From Lunularia cruciata (Eukaryota; Streptophyta; Marchantiopsida; Lunulariales; Lunulariaceae): 64,000 nt of DNA. The notes beneath the pieces were generated by a model. The model saw only the letters and a list, made by a program, of their open reading frames with translations, searched no databases and was not told the DNA's origin. The stretch covers positions 56,735,001-56,799,000 of the forward strand of contig OX419755.1 in NCBI GenBank assembly GCA_948567375.1, given 5' to 3'. Every line of letters starts with the position of its first letter. Positions within the stretch are counted from its first letter, which is position 1. The position numbers and the translations under genes are program-made. Below are positions 1-13,032 of the stretch, piece by piece.

Positions 1-201
1 ATTGAAGAAATATTGGTGCATTCTTCAAGCCAATGTGCATCACCAACCACTCCCATAGTCTATTGCTTCCATGTCACATTGTTTTCTTGTGATCATTTCA
101 TATATCTACAATAGTGAAGATGTTAGAGTACCCAATGCTATCATATACCTCCTCTAGGATAGGCAAGGTGTACCTATCCTAGGATGAAACTAGGTTGAGA
201 G

Positions 202-459
202 TTACCTGCCACATATCCTCTTTTCAATCCATAAGCCAATGGAGTCCTTTGCCAACATGATTATAGCTATTGCAAGATCAAAAGTGGATGGTTGAATAAG
301 ATCAGCCCTTTGGAGCTTTGTGCACTTTTTGTCCACAAGTTCCCTCTCATGCTTGCTCAAATAATGCTTCCTCCAATAGATGGGTGTCTCACCAATCAAA
401 TAAATGGAGAATTGCATCACCTTACACTTGCATGGGTCCTTCATTGAGAAAGCAAACAC
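202..459 (-). pseudogene. Ty3/gypsy reverse transcriptase, N-terminal fragment (decayed)
   Basis: The minus-strand frame reads ERELVDKKCTKLQRADLIQP, then IIMLAKDSIGLWIEKRICG. This matches the start of gypsy RT, where families read 'ELVDxxxxELxxAGLIxPS ... ATVMPxKKDxxGxWTxKRMCGDYRPLN'. The frame is lost just after the MCGDY position, and the palm domain with YxDD is not in the window in this frame. It lies downstream on the minus strand of the protease and methyltransferase-like pieces, so I read it as part of the same relic polyprotein. The best internal relative is the RT at 61.3-62.0 kb. Non-functional. Confidence 0.75.
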
Positions 460-884
460 ATTCTAATACTTGCATAGCAAGTTGACAACCTGGTCCTTTT
501 GCTCCTTGCTTAGCTAATTAGCTAAGATGAAAGAATAATTAGCTAGACAAGGGATAGAGCTTAGAGATGTGCTTGGAGAGCCTGATGTGCTAGCTTCACC
601 ATTGTCCAAGCTAGTAAAATATGAACTAATGTACTTGCTTCACCAAAACCTGAGGTAGTTTTCGGTCTCATCTGATCCATGTATTGATCCCTAGAGTGGA
701 TCCAGATATATTAGAAGCAAATTCAGTCAAATTCCATGGTACCTTCTTCCACATACCTTCTTTCTCTAATCATACTAAGTAGGGGTATTCTCAATCTATC
801 CAAGAGAAGGTAGAGAGCTTGGGCTCAAGTGATCACCTACACCATATCCTTTAAGAGACCAGATCACTTAAATCTTCTCTTAAA

Positions 885-1330
885 TCAATTATTGAAAATT
901 CTTGATATTCCCAGCTGGAAAAAAGTAACTCCAAGGATGCAAGAAGCTCCAAATTCCTTTGTTGTATGAGCTTGATTTAAGGGGAAGAAAGTGAAACTTG
1001 CATTCAATGCACTTGTTGAGAATCGTTGTGGACATTTGGCAATTAGCTCCATCATGCATGATTTTGCTACCTTCCTTGAAATTGGATCTATGTCCACATG
1101 AACATACTTCCTGACCACCATCTGAGACTTTAACAAGGCCTCTTGGACTGTAGAAATTCCACCAAAGAGCTCAAGTAATGTGAGCCCATTTGTGGGTGGT
1201 GTACATATGATAACCTTGCTTGACAATGGCTAAATTGACTCACCATTGCTCTCCATTGCTTTAAACTTATGCATAATTTTGACAAAGGGCTCATGGTTTG
1301 CCTTAAGCATTTAAAGAACCTTTGGTCCAT
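885..1330 (-). pseudogene. Retrotransposon-encoded C5-cytosine-methyltransferase-like domain (N-terminal part, decayed)
   Basis: The minus frame contains NGLTLLELFGGIST, then VRKYVHVDIDPISRKVA about 15 residues later, then MMELIAKCPQRF. LLELFGGIST resembles motif I (SAM binding, 'LFDGIATG/LFSGIGG') of C5-DNA methyltransferases. VHVDIDPISRKVA fits the acidic motif II/III strand that holds the ribose. The same frame runs upstream through a region ending in one TAG (about 1236-1330, FVKIMHKFKAMESNGES). The catalytic PCQ motif and target-recognition half are not visible downstream, where the frame gives way to unrelated sequence by about 950. It sits between a retropepsin-like tail (about 1.6 kb) and gypsy RT (0.2-0.46 kb) on the same strand, so it is best explained as a captured domain of a gypsy polyprotein. 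Inactive: truncated and with stops. Confidence 0.6.
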
Positions 1331-1579
1331 GGAAAATATCAATAGAAGCAGCTCCCTAGATTTTAGCTGCTTGTGCATCAACATTATCTTTTTCAACTTC
1401 TTCCATCCATTTGTGATTAATCTGCTTGACATAAGAGATGGTGTGAATCTCTTTGAGCATACCATGGTGAGCAATAGGAATCTGGTCTCCATGTAAATCA
1501 AGAGTCATATAGCCAAAGTGTTTCTATTAGTCTCCCAATCCACTCTATAGTATACATGTTCACACGAATGTTTGATGGT

Positions 1580-1800
1580 GAAGCTTGGTGGAAATAAGAC
1601 CTCTTGTCCAATAATCACATCATAGTGGACATGGTGGCATTAGTATGATCTAATCTGAAGTTTAAGCTCCTGATCTATACCTTCATTGAAGCAAAGGGAA
1701 TCTTTCCTCCACACTACCACTTGTAGTACAAATTTTCCATGTAGATTCTTGCAGTTTAGAGTTTAGTAACCCTATCTTCTTGGAAAATTCCACCCAATCA
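1580..1800 (-). pseudogene. Retropepsin-like protease C-terminal remnant of the same gypsy element
   Basis: Reading the minus strand with frame changes gives GIDQELKLQIRSY, then YDVIIGQEVLFPPSFTIKH, then EHVYYRVDWETNRN. The YDVIIGQEVLF stretch corresponds to the C-terminal hydrophobic 'DVILGMDFL' motif of retroelement aspartic proteases. The DTGA active site is not recognisable upstream. About 300 bp separate it from the methyltransferase-like domain, and RT follows, giving the order PR, MTase-like, RT. Family assignment rests on one motif plus context. Confidence 0.5.
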
Positions 1801-4800
1801 TTGTTGGTTGGGCTCTTTTTTTCAAGAGCATGACCTTGGGTGTGTGTCCTCCCACATTATCTGCTAGCTTATTTTTTCAACAATGGCAAGTTTGGTGGTG
1901 ATAGAAATCCTCTCACTAGATAGCACTTTAGGCAAGAAGCAAGAAACCTGGCGGAGGTAATGGTTATCTACAACAACTTTTTTGAGTAGCATATCCACAA
2001 TTGAAGTCATCTTAGATCCCCTTTGATGTGAAAATGTAGGTTCCAAGATAGTGGAGCTTTCTAGTTTAGTCATGCTAGAACTAGTGACGCGGTCGTGAAT
2101 ACCATACACATTGTATGAACTAGTGGGGTATCCCTTCAAAATGTGAGTTTGGACCTCTATAACATGTGAAATAGGAGGTTGGTTATATATGGCATGATTT
2201 AGTTTTCAGTCATCTTCTAGCATTGTAATAATTTCCATGGTGCCTAACTTCAGATCTTGAAAACTAAATAGCAATGCAATGAGGACCTTGTGTACCATTC
2301 TACTAGCTAAAAATTTGGCATTCTCCAAGCTATAAGAGAAACTATGTATGTTTTCCAGATATATATAAACTCAAAAAACACATCAAGAGGGAACATGTGC
2401 ATTTTCCTAATGTACATAAACTCCAAGAACAAGTGAATTTGATGTACTATCAACATGTGGTGACCTAGATGTACTCTCGTCCCCCTTGCAAATAATTTGT
2501 GTTCCTTCTCCAAAGTAAGAAGCAAGAATGATTGTGGCATGACTGCTAGTTCAAGCCATGGGGCCTAAACTTGATGCAAGTCCATCACCTACACTCTTTT
2601 GGTATTCTTTATATAGCTTGAATTAGGTCTTCTTATCTTATGTGTTGTCTTTTTGATAAATTATGCAATCCTTGTGGTGCTTATTATTGTTATTATTATT
2701 ATTATTATTATTATATTATTTTTAATACATATATCTATATGAATATGAAAGCCAAAGCAGTTTTGGGAACCGGTTATCCAGAACTCATGAAATGTAAATG
2801 ATCAAGAATCAAAATGTACTTGATGCACAATGCTAGAATAATGATAAATCCATAAGGTAGAATGCATCAAATGTAACCTAAAGCAAAGGCATAACTACAA
2901 AAAATTGAGAATAACATATACCTAAAGAACTAATGAACAACTTAACATCAATGATAGTTATGCAAACAAATGCAAGAAATATAAAAGATTATGTAATAGA
3001 TCATTAGTAAGCAATCCGTGAATGATCAAAATTTAATATGTGGGCTGGAGTTGGGTAGGATCATTGAAGACATGGGATGTCAAACCATGAATCAGGCAAA
3101 GAGCAAAGGAAAAATAATATGTAATAGGGAGGGAATTAGCTAGGGAATGGAGGAGTGGAAAAATGCAAAAGCGTATGGATGGTGTGGCTACAAAGACATA
3201 TCAAAGTGTAATAGGAAAATGAGAGCAAAGCCAAAGAGGACAGGATATGAATTTTATTCCAACAAGCGCTATGGATGCTTGAATCTTGAGACACTAAAAA
3301 GCAAAGGGAAGCAAAAGGCGACCATAGTAAACCTCCCTGAAAACACATGCAACTTCATCAGTGCCTCATATAGTACCAAAGTAGTTGAGCAATTGTCAGT
3401 ACTCCTTGTATTGAGTTTTTGCTCAAAAACTCATGAGTGCCAAGGCAAACTCAAGTACTCCCCTAAAGTGCCGCTCATAAGTAGTGGGAATTTCAAAAAA
3501 CAAAGTGGAAGTGTGGAAAGAAGGAGCAAAGAAAAGTGCAAGGACATAAATAAATATAGGAGTCTCAACCATATAATGAGGGTCATGCAAGAAAGAAATG
3601 AATAAACATGAGTAAGAGGACGGAAGGAATAGAGATTTACTTGATGGATCCCTAAAATCAGAACATCTATAAGTAGAAAGAAAATCTAAGACGCAATAAT
3701 GAGAAATTGTCAAGCAAAGGTTCATTATTAATACAAGAGGGGAGCAAGAAACACGATGTTGCTGCATGGGAAGTGGTGAGCCTACTTAAACAAGAAAAGC
3801 AAAGGCAAAGTGTAAGAAGGAAAGAATATAGAAGCATGAAAGGACCTAGAGCATGGAAAGCATGAAAGGACCTAGAGCACCGCAGAAAAGAGCAAAGAAA
3901 AGAGGCAAAATCTGCCTCAGATGAAGTGATGGACAAGGTGTTCTCACATATCCATAAGCAAACCTTTGAAGACCACATGGAAAAATACCATATGTGAGTA
4001 AAAATAGTGGTAGACTGTATATAAAAAAGTCAAGAAATCAAGTGTATATATATACAAAAATAATTTGAAATAAAAAGGGATAATAATCAAGTAATAATAT
4101 AAAAAAATTATTATGTTTCTAATCCATAAGGATCAAGCTTAAAAAATAAAAACACATAAAGGAAAGAAACAGAATTTCTTTTCAAGATTTCATAATAAAC
4201 ACATAATAGAAATATTAAGATTGCAAAGCTCTTATGCTTTGTATAGCCTACCCAAGCTTAAAAGATCTTATTATCACAACCCACTTCTTCTTTGGTCCCT
4301 TGTTTTTTTTTTTTTTAAATAGTAGTGTTAAGATGTCAAAAGAGCATTTTATGGTGGGAATAACAATTTGGTTAGGTCATACCTCTACAATGCCATGGAA
4401 TACTATACCTTAATGAAATTCAATGACCTTACAAGATCAATGATTTAAAATGATGACCAACCTATTCATAGCCGGACCCATTTTATTTTCATACATTGTC
4501 ACCTATGAGCCATCAAAAAAACAAACTGCTCCACAACAAGAAAGAAACAACTTCACAAAAATTTATAAAATGTCAAGAGATACAACAGAATTCCATCAAT
4601 TTTTGCAGCCATTCAAAATCATACAAAAGACATGCATGCTGCCAAAAGAACCATTGGTGATAGTTTTGTTGCCAAGCTTATGGGTGCAAGGTCCATTGTG
4701 ACCCCTCACCAATTACAATGATATACAAAGAACAAACCCCACCCTATTGAGACTATAAAAAGACCAACCCTACCACACGAGTCAAATCTTCTTTGTTTTT

Positions 4801-5890
4801 TACTTTCAATTTTCCCTTTTTCTTTTCATCTTTATGTGACTATCAATCCTTGTGACATCATGTGAGGATTTGACATCTCTTATTGTGGAATTTTTCATAT
4901 GTCTATCAAGAGCTAGACAAGAAGTATTTAGTAAGTGGCGTTGTGAGTAACATTGTCAAGCAAGGATCTCAATACTCAGTCATGAAAAGAAGTATACTTG
5001 AGAGGGAAATTGAGTTGAAACAAGGAGAAGTGGTAGAAAATGTAAGCAAACCCCTCAAAATTTCCTAGTGGGGTTTGTATTGTAGGACAAATTACATCAA
5101 TAAGAGGAAAATTGACTTCTCATTGTGGGATATAAGCCTTGTTGATGTCACCATGTTGTAGGAAATTCAAGCAAATTCTAAGAACTTGAGTGTGAAGGTG
5201 TTGCAAGGTTGCTCCATAGTATGGATGGAGGACCATTGGCAATGTATGATGTGTGTAGATTGCTTGCATTTAGGGGAATTCACATAGATACCCTGCATGG
5301 TCATCCCAAGAAAAAGTTGAAAGAATGAATCAACAACTTGTTTGTCAAAGGGAAGTCTACAAGTGGGTACAAGATAAAGGATATGAAGGATCTTGTTTGT
5401 CAAACCATCACCAAAAACATAATGAGGTTGTTTTGTTCAAAATAAATGAACTATGTCAACCAAAATCAGGCCATTTTCTTCCAACTTGCACACAAACCGG
5501 TGAGTTGGACGATGATATTTTGTTAGAAAATCATTAAGCTGCTCGAGTCATTACCAACAACTCCACCACCATCATTGCCCACTTCATAGTAAATTTTTAC
5601 TTTAGCATGAACCTTCTGACGGACAAAGAGAAGGAGAAGTCACTTGCACCACCCAGCTTACTTTGGTGGAGACCCGGACTTACCCAAAGAAATTATAAAT
5701 TACCACAACATTGAGGATGAGTATGCCCAAACAAGGAAGTTTGCACAAGTAGTAGGAACCTACATATCATTTGATTATGATATGTAGGAAGATCTCTATT
5801 GCATGTTCCAAGGTACAAGCCTCCAAGAAATGAAAAAGATACCAAGAGGTAGAATCTTCATCAAGGGAGAGTGGAAGTAAGACGAAGACA
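1800..5890. other. Decayed AT-rich repeat DNA, no gene recognised
   Basis: This stretch is CpG-poor and has short frames on both strands with no family match. It includes a plus-strand 152-codon frame at 3147-3605, rich in Lys and Ser, with no recognisable domain. It probably holds remains of retroelement gag or untranslated regions. I see no LTR pair, tRNA or coding exon. Confidence 0.5.
2681..2720. repeat. (TTA)n microsatellite
   Basis: About 40 bp of TTA/ATT trinucleotide repeats interrupted by one TTG, in AT-rich non-coding DNA. Confidence 0.9.
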
Positions 5891-5896
5891 TATAAG

Positions 5897-7410
5897 TTGG
5901 CTTGTAAGGAAGGTCCACCTCAGGGACAAGAGGTGGTCAACAAAACAGTAACAATAGTCAACCAAAAAGTGAAGTATGAGAGTGAGAATTCCTTCTTGCA
6001 GATTCATCACCCAAGGCAAATGAAGAGAATGAGGTATCAAATAATGAAGCCCAATCATCTCTCTACTTATTGTAGAGGAAGGATATCTAATGGATCATGA
6101 GAAAGGTTCCAACCATAGAAAAGATCACCTCTACCATAGCTTGAGTCCAAAAGCTAGTTTCTAACGATGGAGAAACCTTGCACTACAAGACAAAATATCA
6201 TACAAAACAAATCTGCAAAGTGTCCAATTTTGTCAAAGGGACTAACAATGCAAAGGCAAGGATGCCACCAAAGCCCATGGAAACCAATGTGGCAACCCCC
6301 AAATCCCTTTTACAAGAAAAAAAATGGAGGAGAACAACATTGTTGCCAATAAGAAATCCCCACCCAACAATAATGTGGTCGGCATAGCCAAGGGACAAAC
6401 TTCTACTCACAAAGCAACAGAGAAGGTAGTCTAGAGTCAAGACAAGGATCTTCTGCCAAAAAATGAAGAACCAATGAACACATCCAAAACAAAGAAGGCC
6501 CTACAAAAATAATTGGTCCATGATGGAAATTCTTTGCCTTGGTTAATGGCAGCCTATACGGTCCATACCATGACATCAATGATGGAAGCATTGGAGTAGA
6601 TTTTGCCATGGTACCAAAAGTTGGATTCAATGGTGAAAGAACCGGTGGCTTTTGTGCACTACTTGCACCACTTGCACCAACTAGTTCAAGCAAACATGAG
6701 CAAGAAGGACAAAGAAAGTGATGACCTACTAGAAGAGTTCTAGAAGGAAGATCTAAAATGGCACAAGCAGTATGAAAACTCTAATCTAAGGGTTGAAGGT
6801 GGAGGTTTATGATTATGGTTTGCAAGTCTTCCAACAACAAAAGCAACATGAAGATGAGATCCACAATCGGGATGACAAACTCACAACCTTATGAAATGAG
6901 TTGGAAATAGCCCATATAGATACAAAGTCAATGGAGAATAGGTATGATAATCTGAAATAGTTGACCAAATTTTTCATTTCCAACCTGTCCACGAACTTGA
7001 AACTACAATAGGAGAAGGTGTTGGAACAACAAAGGAGGATTTGTAAGGAGATGACATAAAAATTCAATAGCAAATGAGCAAATCTGGAAAGCAAATGAGT
7101 GGTGCTGCTATTAACGACTCAACTTAAGACCACTCAACTTACTCAACCATTTGAAGCATATGGCCAACAAAACCTCCCAATGTACAAAGGCAAAGGATTT
7201 GTGCACTTGATTGATGCGTTGGAGAGGAAAACCTACACAAATGAACAACTTAGGATGTTGTCTACCAAACTCTAGAAGTTGGAAGAGACTCAAACCGGCT
7301 TTGAACAAATTGTGATTGGATACAGCAAGGAGCTCACAAACCTTGTTCAAATATGCAAAGGAGATGAGAGTTTGTCCCAAGCACCACCCACTCCTCCCAA
7401 TGAGGAATAA
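5897..7410 (+). pseudogene. Degenerate ORF with Lys-rich and coiled-coil segments, probably retroelement gag/ORF1-like
   Basis: Plus-strand frames, broken by stops and frame changes, give a Lys/Pro-rich segment (about 5.9-6.5 kb), a Gly-rich segment (FAMVPKVGFNGERTGG, about 6.6 kb) and a heptad-like Leu/Glu/Lys-rich segment (about 6.85-7.4 kb, for example KVLEQQRRICKEM and LRMLSTKLXKLEETQTGFEQ) ending in Pro-rich PPTPPNEE and a stop near 7410. Similar coiled-coil frames occur on the minus strand at about 49.7-50.99 and 62.4-63.05 kb, so this may be a repeated element-encoded protein. I recognise no enzymatic domain and cannot name the family. Confidence 0.35.
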
Positions 7411-10400
7411 CAAATAGAGCATCACCTTACAAAAACAATAGTGGTAGTTTTCATTTGCAAACAATGGGCTGTCATTTTTATATATTGATTGATGTTTCAT
7501 TTTTGAAGACTTAGGAATTTTTTGGATGTACATACTTTGTACATAGATACTTGGATTAATACAAAAAGCTAATGTTAGTCCATTAGAGGTAGACTACAAC
7601 CAATTGAGGTGATTATAGTCCATGGCTACCTAACTTTAGGATCAGGGTTAGAAGATAAGGTGTGATCAATATTGAGCTACTCAAATTTAATCAGTAAATT
7701 TCCATCCATTGTAGCCATTGGGTCTTTCTGTGGCCAAGTAGGAAATGTATAAAAGGCTTAGGCTTGATGTTCAAGTCCATTTGGTGCATCCTTTTTTTGC
7801 ATAAAATAAAATTTTTATATACCATCAAGACTCATGAGTTGGTGTATTTATATTGATCTGCACTCTCAATGAATGATGGCATGCTCAGTAAATCTAGGAA
7901 TGACAAATCTTGAGGTACAAGCCAAAGCACTTGAATGCGGTGTAGCATTTGTGTGGAACTAGAGTGTATCACTCTTGGAGCTCTTTTAGAGTCAAAAATG
8001 ATACAAGAACATGCATTTGCAAGCTTGGTGCCGTATCTAGTAGCACTCCTATGCATGATTGAGTATAGCAAGTTATTTCAGACTCTTGTGACATTACGCC
8101 GTCTAGGAAGGCTAGAATGTTGTGTTATTGTTGTAGTCTTCAAGGTGATGGAACTTTTGAAAACTCTTACCCTAGTTTAGTTTGCAAAGCCATTAGATCC
8201 CATTTGTGAAAGGTTATAGTAGGTTAGATCACCTGTAACCCATGGCAAGTGTAACATACAAATCTTGATTCTATGAACAATACTATGGTAGTTTGAGGCT
8301 TGGACAGAAAAAATGAAGTAAAATTTGTGAATGAACCATCTCCCTCCCCCTCTTCCTTGTTTAATACACAAGAGTGTACTAAATAAGGAAGAGAGATAAA
8401 TTGAGAGTAAGAGATATAAGGAAGAGTAGTAAATTGCTAAGAGTTTTGTAGTGTCCCTAGTTTTGGTGACATTACCTTCTTCTAAGAATGACACAATCCA
8501 AGAATTTAAACAAAAAATAGTAGATTGTCATCATAGTGACCCTATTCATCTTGTTTTAGTCAATTCCAACTTTTTTTTATATATTATACTACAAGTACAT
8601 TGATATTGAGTCACCACACTTATATGTCCTCTATATCTTCTATTTTAGATGTTATTTATTTTCTTTAGCATTGTTCAATGTTCCATTCAAAATATTTGGC
8701 TGCAAAAGCAATTAATTATATAAACTATGGTGAAAAATATACAAGAAAGTGAAGACTTCAAGTACAAGATTGATATATAATGAACCATAGATTAAAAAGT
8801 TGAAATATTTCTTAGAACATATTTCTATGGAGCTTAATCTAATGTAAATAAAATATTTTTACATTCATAACAAATTAATATTTTCACCAAGAAGTAAAGT
8901 AACATTAAGCATTTACCATGCAAATAAAATGATTTCATATATCTAAATTTTGAATATTCTTACTAGATATAAACTAATACATACTCAAAAGATATGTATT
9001 TAAATTAGTATAATCTTAATTAGCAATGAGTATTCTTATCCTTTTCACATCTACATGCGGAATTTAGCTCATTAGATACTAATTGCATTGATACTAACTC
9101 ATTAGATGCATATTTTGTGTGCATATTTTGGTTAGTCAGACTTGTCCAAATAGTGAAGAACAAATTATGCTTGTAAGTTGTGAAGTTTTCTTATCAATAA
9201 TGTAGCATCAAAGTTAATATTGAATGGATAGAGAATCATTTCTTATCTTCTTCCATAAGTAGTGTAAGTGGTATCTTTAAAGTGGAGAATATTTTGTTAA
9301 AAATATAAGTGTTCAGTTTTCCTAGGTCTTTTAAAATGGTTTCACCTCTATCTTAGATATAATAAATCTTCATGAATAATTTATAAGCTTAGTTAGAAAA
9401 TAAAATAAAAATATGCATTTATATCTATTCACTATATAAAATGAGATGGAAATATATATGCATCTACGAGTATAATAAGATATATTGTCTTAGAAGTCCA
9501 AGATCCTCAAATGGTGAATTCAAGTAGAGAATTAGTTAGCCATAGGGGAGTAATTACATACCAATGAATATTATAAATTTAAATAGAAAATTAGTTACTT
9601 GTAGTGGAGTAATTATGTACCAATAAATATAATAGACTAAAAAACTGTTATACTCTAGGACCTTAAAGAATCATAAAATTCACTTGATGGTCTAATCCTC
9701 CATAGGGTTCATCTAGTACCCAAGTTTTATACATTGAATGCTAGCTCTAAGTTCACTATGAGGATCTAATATAAGTTCATCTTTTGACTAAACCGATGGG
9801 TAATCTATCCTTACTAACCCTAGCTTCATGTCACACTCCATAGATCAACTTCCCAAAGTTACTAAGGTTATGCAAGTAACAAGTCTCTATAAGCATTATT
9901 GAAGATTAAATTTTGAAAAGAAGAAGTAACTAGGATAAAAGATAAAAGATAAAAGATGGATCAAATACATAAGTTAATTTTCTCTGCAAAGATTATTGTA
10001 CATGTTCATAAGTAATTTCTAAATATTCCATAGGTCTCAAATAATCCCTATACTTTAAATATCTTCTAGAAGTTTCTAATGGCTTAAATTTAGAATTGTT
10101 ACTTAATTAATGTGATAAATTTCCATATTAATACATGTATGCTTCTTCTTATATAAAAATAATGTCCTTTCAAAATACACTCCCTTAAGTTATACCTTAC
10201 TAACTCAATTTAAAATTGCTTTTTTTAACTTGTGCTAAACTTAGAATTATTAGAAGCTTTGACGAGTAGTTTCTAATAATATATAATTCTTCTTGAATAA
10301 AGGATTTGGATCTACAACTAAGTTAAGAGTTTTTTGTTTCTTTCTTATTAAGTGTTCGCACTTTGCTTTGGAAAATTGTTTGTCTTAATTATCTTGGCCA

Positions 10401-12600
10401 ATGGAAACATTCCTAAAGCAAATAAAGTAATGGTAAGGTTTTGTTGCCTATATGTACTAATGATCTATCCTTGGCAGTGTTCTAATATCATTTCCCAAAT
10501 TTTAGTGTTCTTTACTCTAGCTTGAACTTTGTATTTCTTTGGATTCTACCTAAACCGGTATTTGTAATTACTTCTCAAGTGCATGATTATTAGTGATATT
10601 TTTGGTTTTGTTGAAAGCATCTTAGAGAGAGATCTCTAATGACACTTTTTGATACTCAACAAATTCTACAAACAAGTGTTTATCTTAGATTTGAGCATTT
10701 TAAGGTTCTTATGATTCTTTGTTAGCACAAATAAGGTATGAATATATTGGGCTTACTAGGAGTGCTTAGACATGTAGCCAATAGCTTTATATTGTTAGTA
10801 ACTTTATAAACTATGTATTTAAATTCAAGTTTATCCTCTTCATTAAGGTTAGCAATTCCAAATAATCTTGAGCTTTCTAGAGTAATCAAGACTAGTTAAG
10901 GCTTAAATAAAGTCAGTAAGGCTTGTTGAGGCTAGGTCAAGCCAAATTAAGGTTTACTTCTTTGGTATTTAAGTGGTAATAATAAGAGCTAGTTTGTTGA
11001 ATATATTGTCAAAATTATAAAAAAATGATTGTAGTGCTACTAATTATGAAAAATAAGTATAGATAATATTTAACTAATTTGTTGATTTTACTTCACCTTC
11101 AAAGTATCTATTTGTATGTTTTGATAATGAGTATTTATCTCATTATTATTTTTGATTAAAACTATCAACTTAAATTACATAATTGATAAAAATATCAATC
11201 TTGTATATTGATAATTTAATTGCTATTTAAATTAGCACACAAATATAATTCTTTAGTAGAAGAGAAGTATTCAGTCTTTAAATTATCTAGTTTTTGGATG
11301 ATATAACTTACTGTGTTATGAAACATCAATCTAGGTAAATTTGGTATTCTTAGGAGCTTAAATTTAGATCCTTATTTAGTATGTGATGAAGATTTTATAC
11401 AAACTAAGTGAAAAAGATTTATCTAATGTGTATTAGATGAATCTTGTCACAAGACTAATTTCCTTCTTAGTCTATGGGAAATAAAAGAACATTCTGAAAG
11501 AAAATTCTTATATTTATAGTCTTTATTTGGGTAAAATTAATATAATAGTAAATTGAAATTTTTTTTAATATGTCAATAGAACATTGATGGAGTTATGAGC
11601 AAACAATAGATTTTGTTGACTACTCTAGCTAGCATCTTCTATTGCAATTGATTTGAATTACAGAAAAGTAGTTAGAGTAGTGAGAACCGCTTATGCTTGC
11701 AACTAGAATATTGAATGAATCTCTAACCTACTTAGCAACTTGGCTTAGTTTACTAAGGTCATTTGTTTGAAACGTTGTCTAGCTACTTAATAAAGTTAGG
11801 TTATTGAGACCATAAAGTTACTTACACTATATTAGTCATCTCACCTTCACATTTAGTTGATTTCCTTGGTAGAAAAAAAATGTATATTTGCTTTCATAAT
11901 TGTATTTTGTGCAGTCTATTTCTTTTGAGTACATCCATAATATGAAATCTTGATAATGATAGATTGGATAATATTTATCCTTTTTGAGGGAAACATCCTA
12001 TATAGAAGTATGAATACTACAAACATAATAGAAGGTTGAATGAGTTTTTTAACTCCTGATCTTCATGTTCCCGTATCATCCAGAAAGTGGAATATATATT
12101 TAAAAGTAAACTAATAAAATGCCACTGAACTCAATAAACATATTCAAATGCTTTTGATCGTGATATTAAAATTCAAAGTACATCTTAAATTGAAATGGAT
12201 CAAATAAGTTTCTTGGAATGAGAAATTTATATCACAAAAGAATTCTATTATTTTTATGATTTGAAATTATATCCATGGAGACCAAATGACCTTCTTGCAA
12301 TGAGAACTATTTATTATCAAGAAAGTCTACATATTCTTATGGTCTTCCCATCCGCATCTTGAAGGATACGCAAAACAACATGAACATTCAATCTGAAGAA
12401 TTTTTTCTTTTCTCAGAACATTTATTATTGTGATAAAGTATATGCACTTGTAAACATAATGTTATATCATATTCAAGATTGTTCCACTATATACAAACTT
12501 ACTGCCGTTGGTGTACAATTTGTAACAGCTTTCTAAAGATGTACAATTTATGACAAGACTTTCAACTAACAAACACATCCAAGATACATAGTTTGCAGAA
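7411..12600. other. AT-rich intergenic/repeat DNA, no gene recognised
   Basis: About 5.2 kb of very AT-rich, CpG-poor DNA. Open frames are absent or under about 100 codons, and from about 8.5 to 12.6 kb none stands out. Apart from a 59-bp tandem duplication near 9.52 kb I see no LTR pair, terminal inverted repeat or coding motif. Confidence 0.6.
9522..9638. repeat. Two-copy tandem duplication, period 59 bp
   Basis: Unit 1 (from 9522) starts AAGTAGAGAATTAGTTA and unit 2 (from 9581) starts AAATAGAAAATTAGTTA. Both continue with the same GGAGTAATTA-CCAAT pattern. Many differences between units are G-to-A or C-to-T transitions. Confidence 0.75.
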
Positions 12601-13032
12601 ATATATACCAAAATTAATAATTAAATTCAAGATATTTTGCAGGGATAAGAAATACAAAAACTAAGTGATCAGCGTATGGTGTGAACAGAAACATTGCTCG
12701 ACCAGAGGAAGTCCGACGGTGCATCGTTTCCATATACCAACGAGAATCAGATTGGTATTCACATATCGTTGACATTGATGACTTTACCATTCGAATCACA
12801 TATTGGTTGAAACACTGATGACTTCATAATCCGATTAAGCAAGTGTTTGACAATGTTAAACTAAAGGGTGAAGTCAATTGCATAAATAATTGGTGTCTGC
12901 TTCACTAGCACTCACTAGTTAGGCACGGGCGCTGGCTCTAGTTCAAAATCACTGAATCGTGAAGATCCCACAGTACAGAACCTGATCTACTTCGATCAGA
13001 CATCGAGATGCTTTCTTTTCTGACATACGAAA

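Noticed and set aside
3147-3605. 152-codon plus-strand open frame
   Set aside because: No recognisable family or start context, in CpG-poor decayed DNA. Overlapping minus-strand frames are equally long.
8500-12600. CRISPR array, integron or prokaryotic island in the AT-rich block
   Set aside because: No regularly spaced identical repeats, operon-like gene packing or ribosome binding sites. The sequence is clearly plant nuclear repeat DNA.
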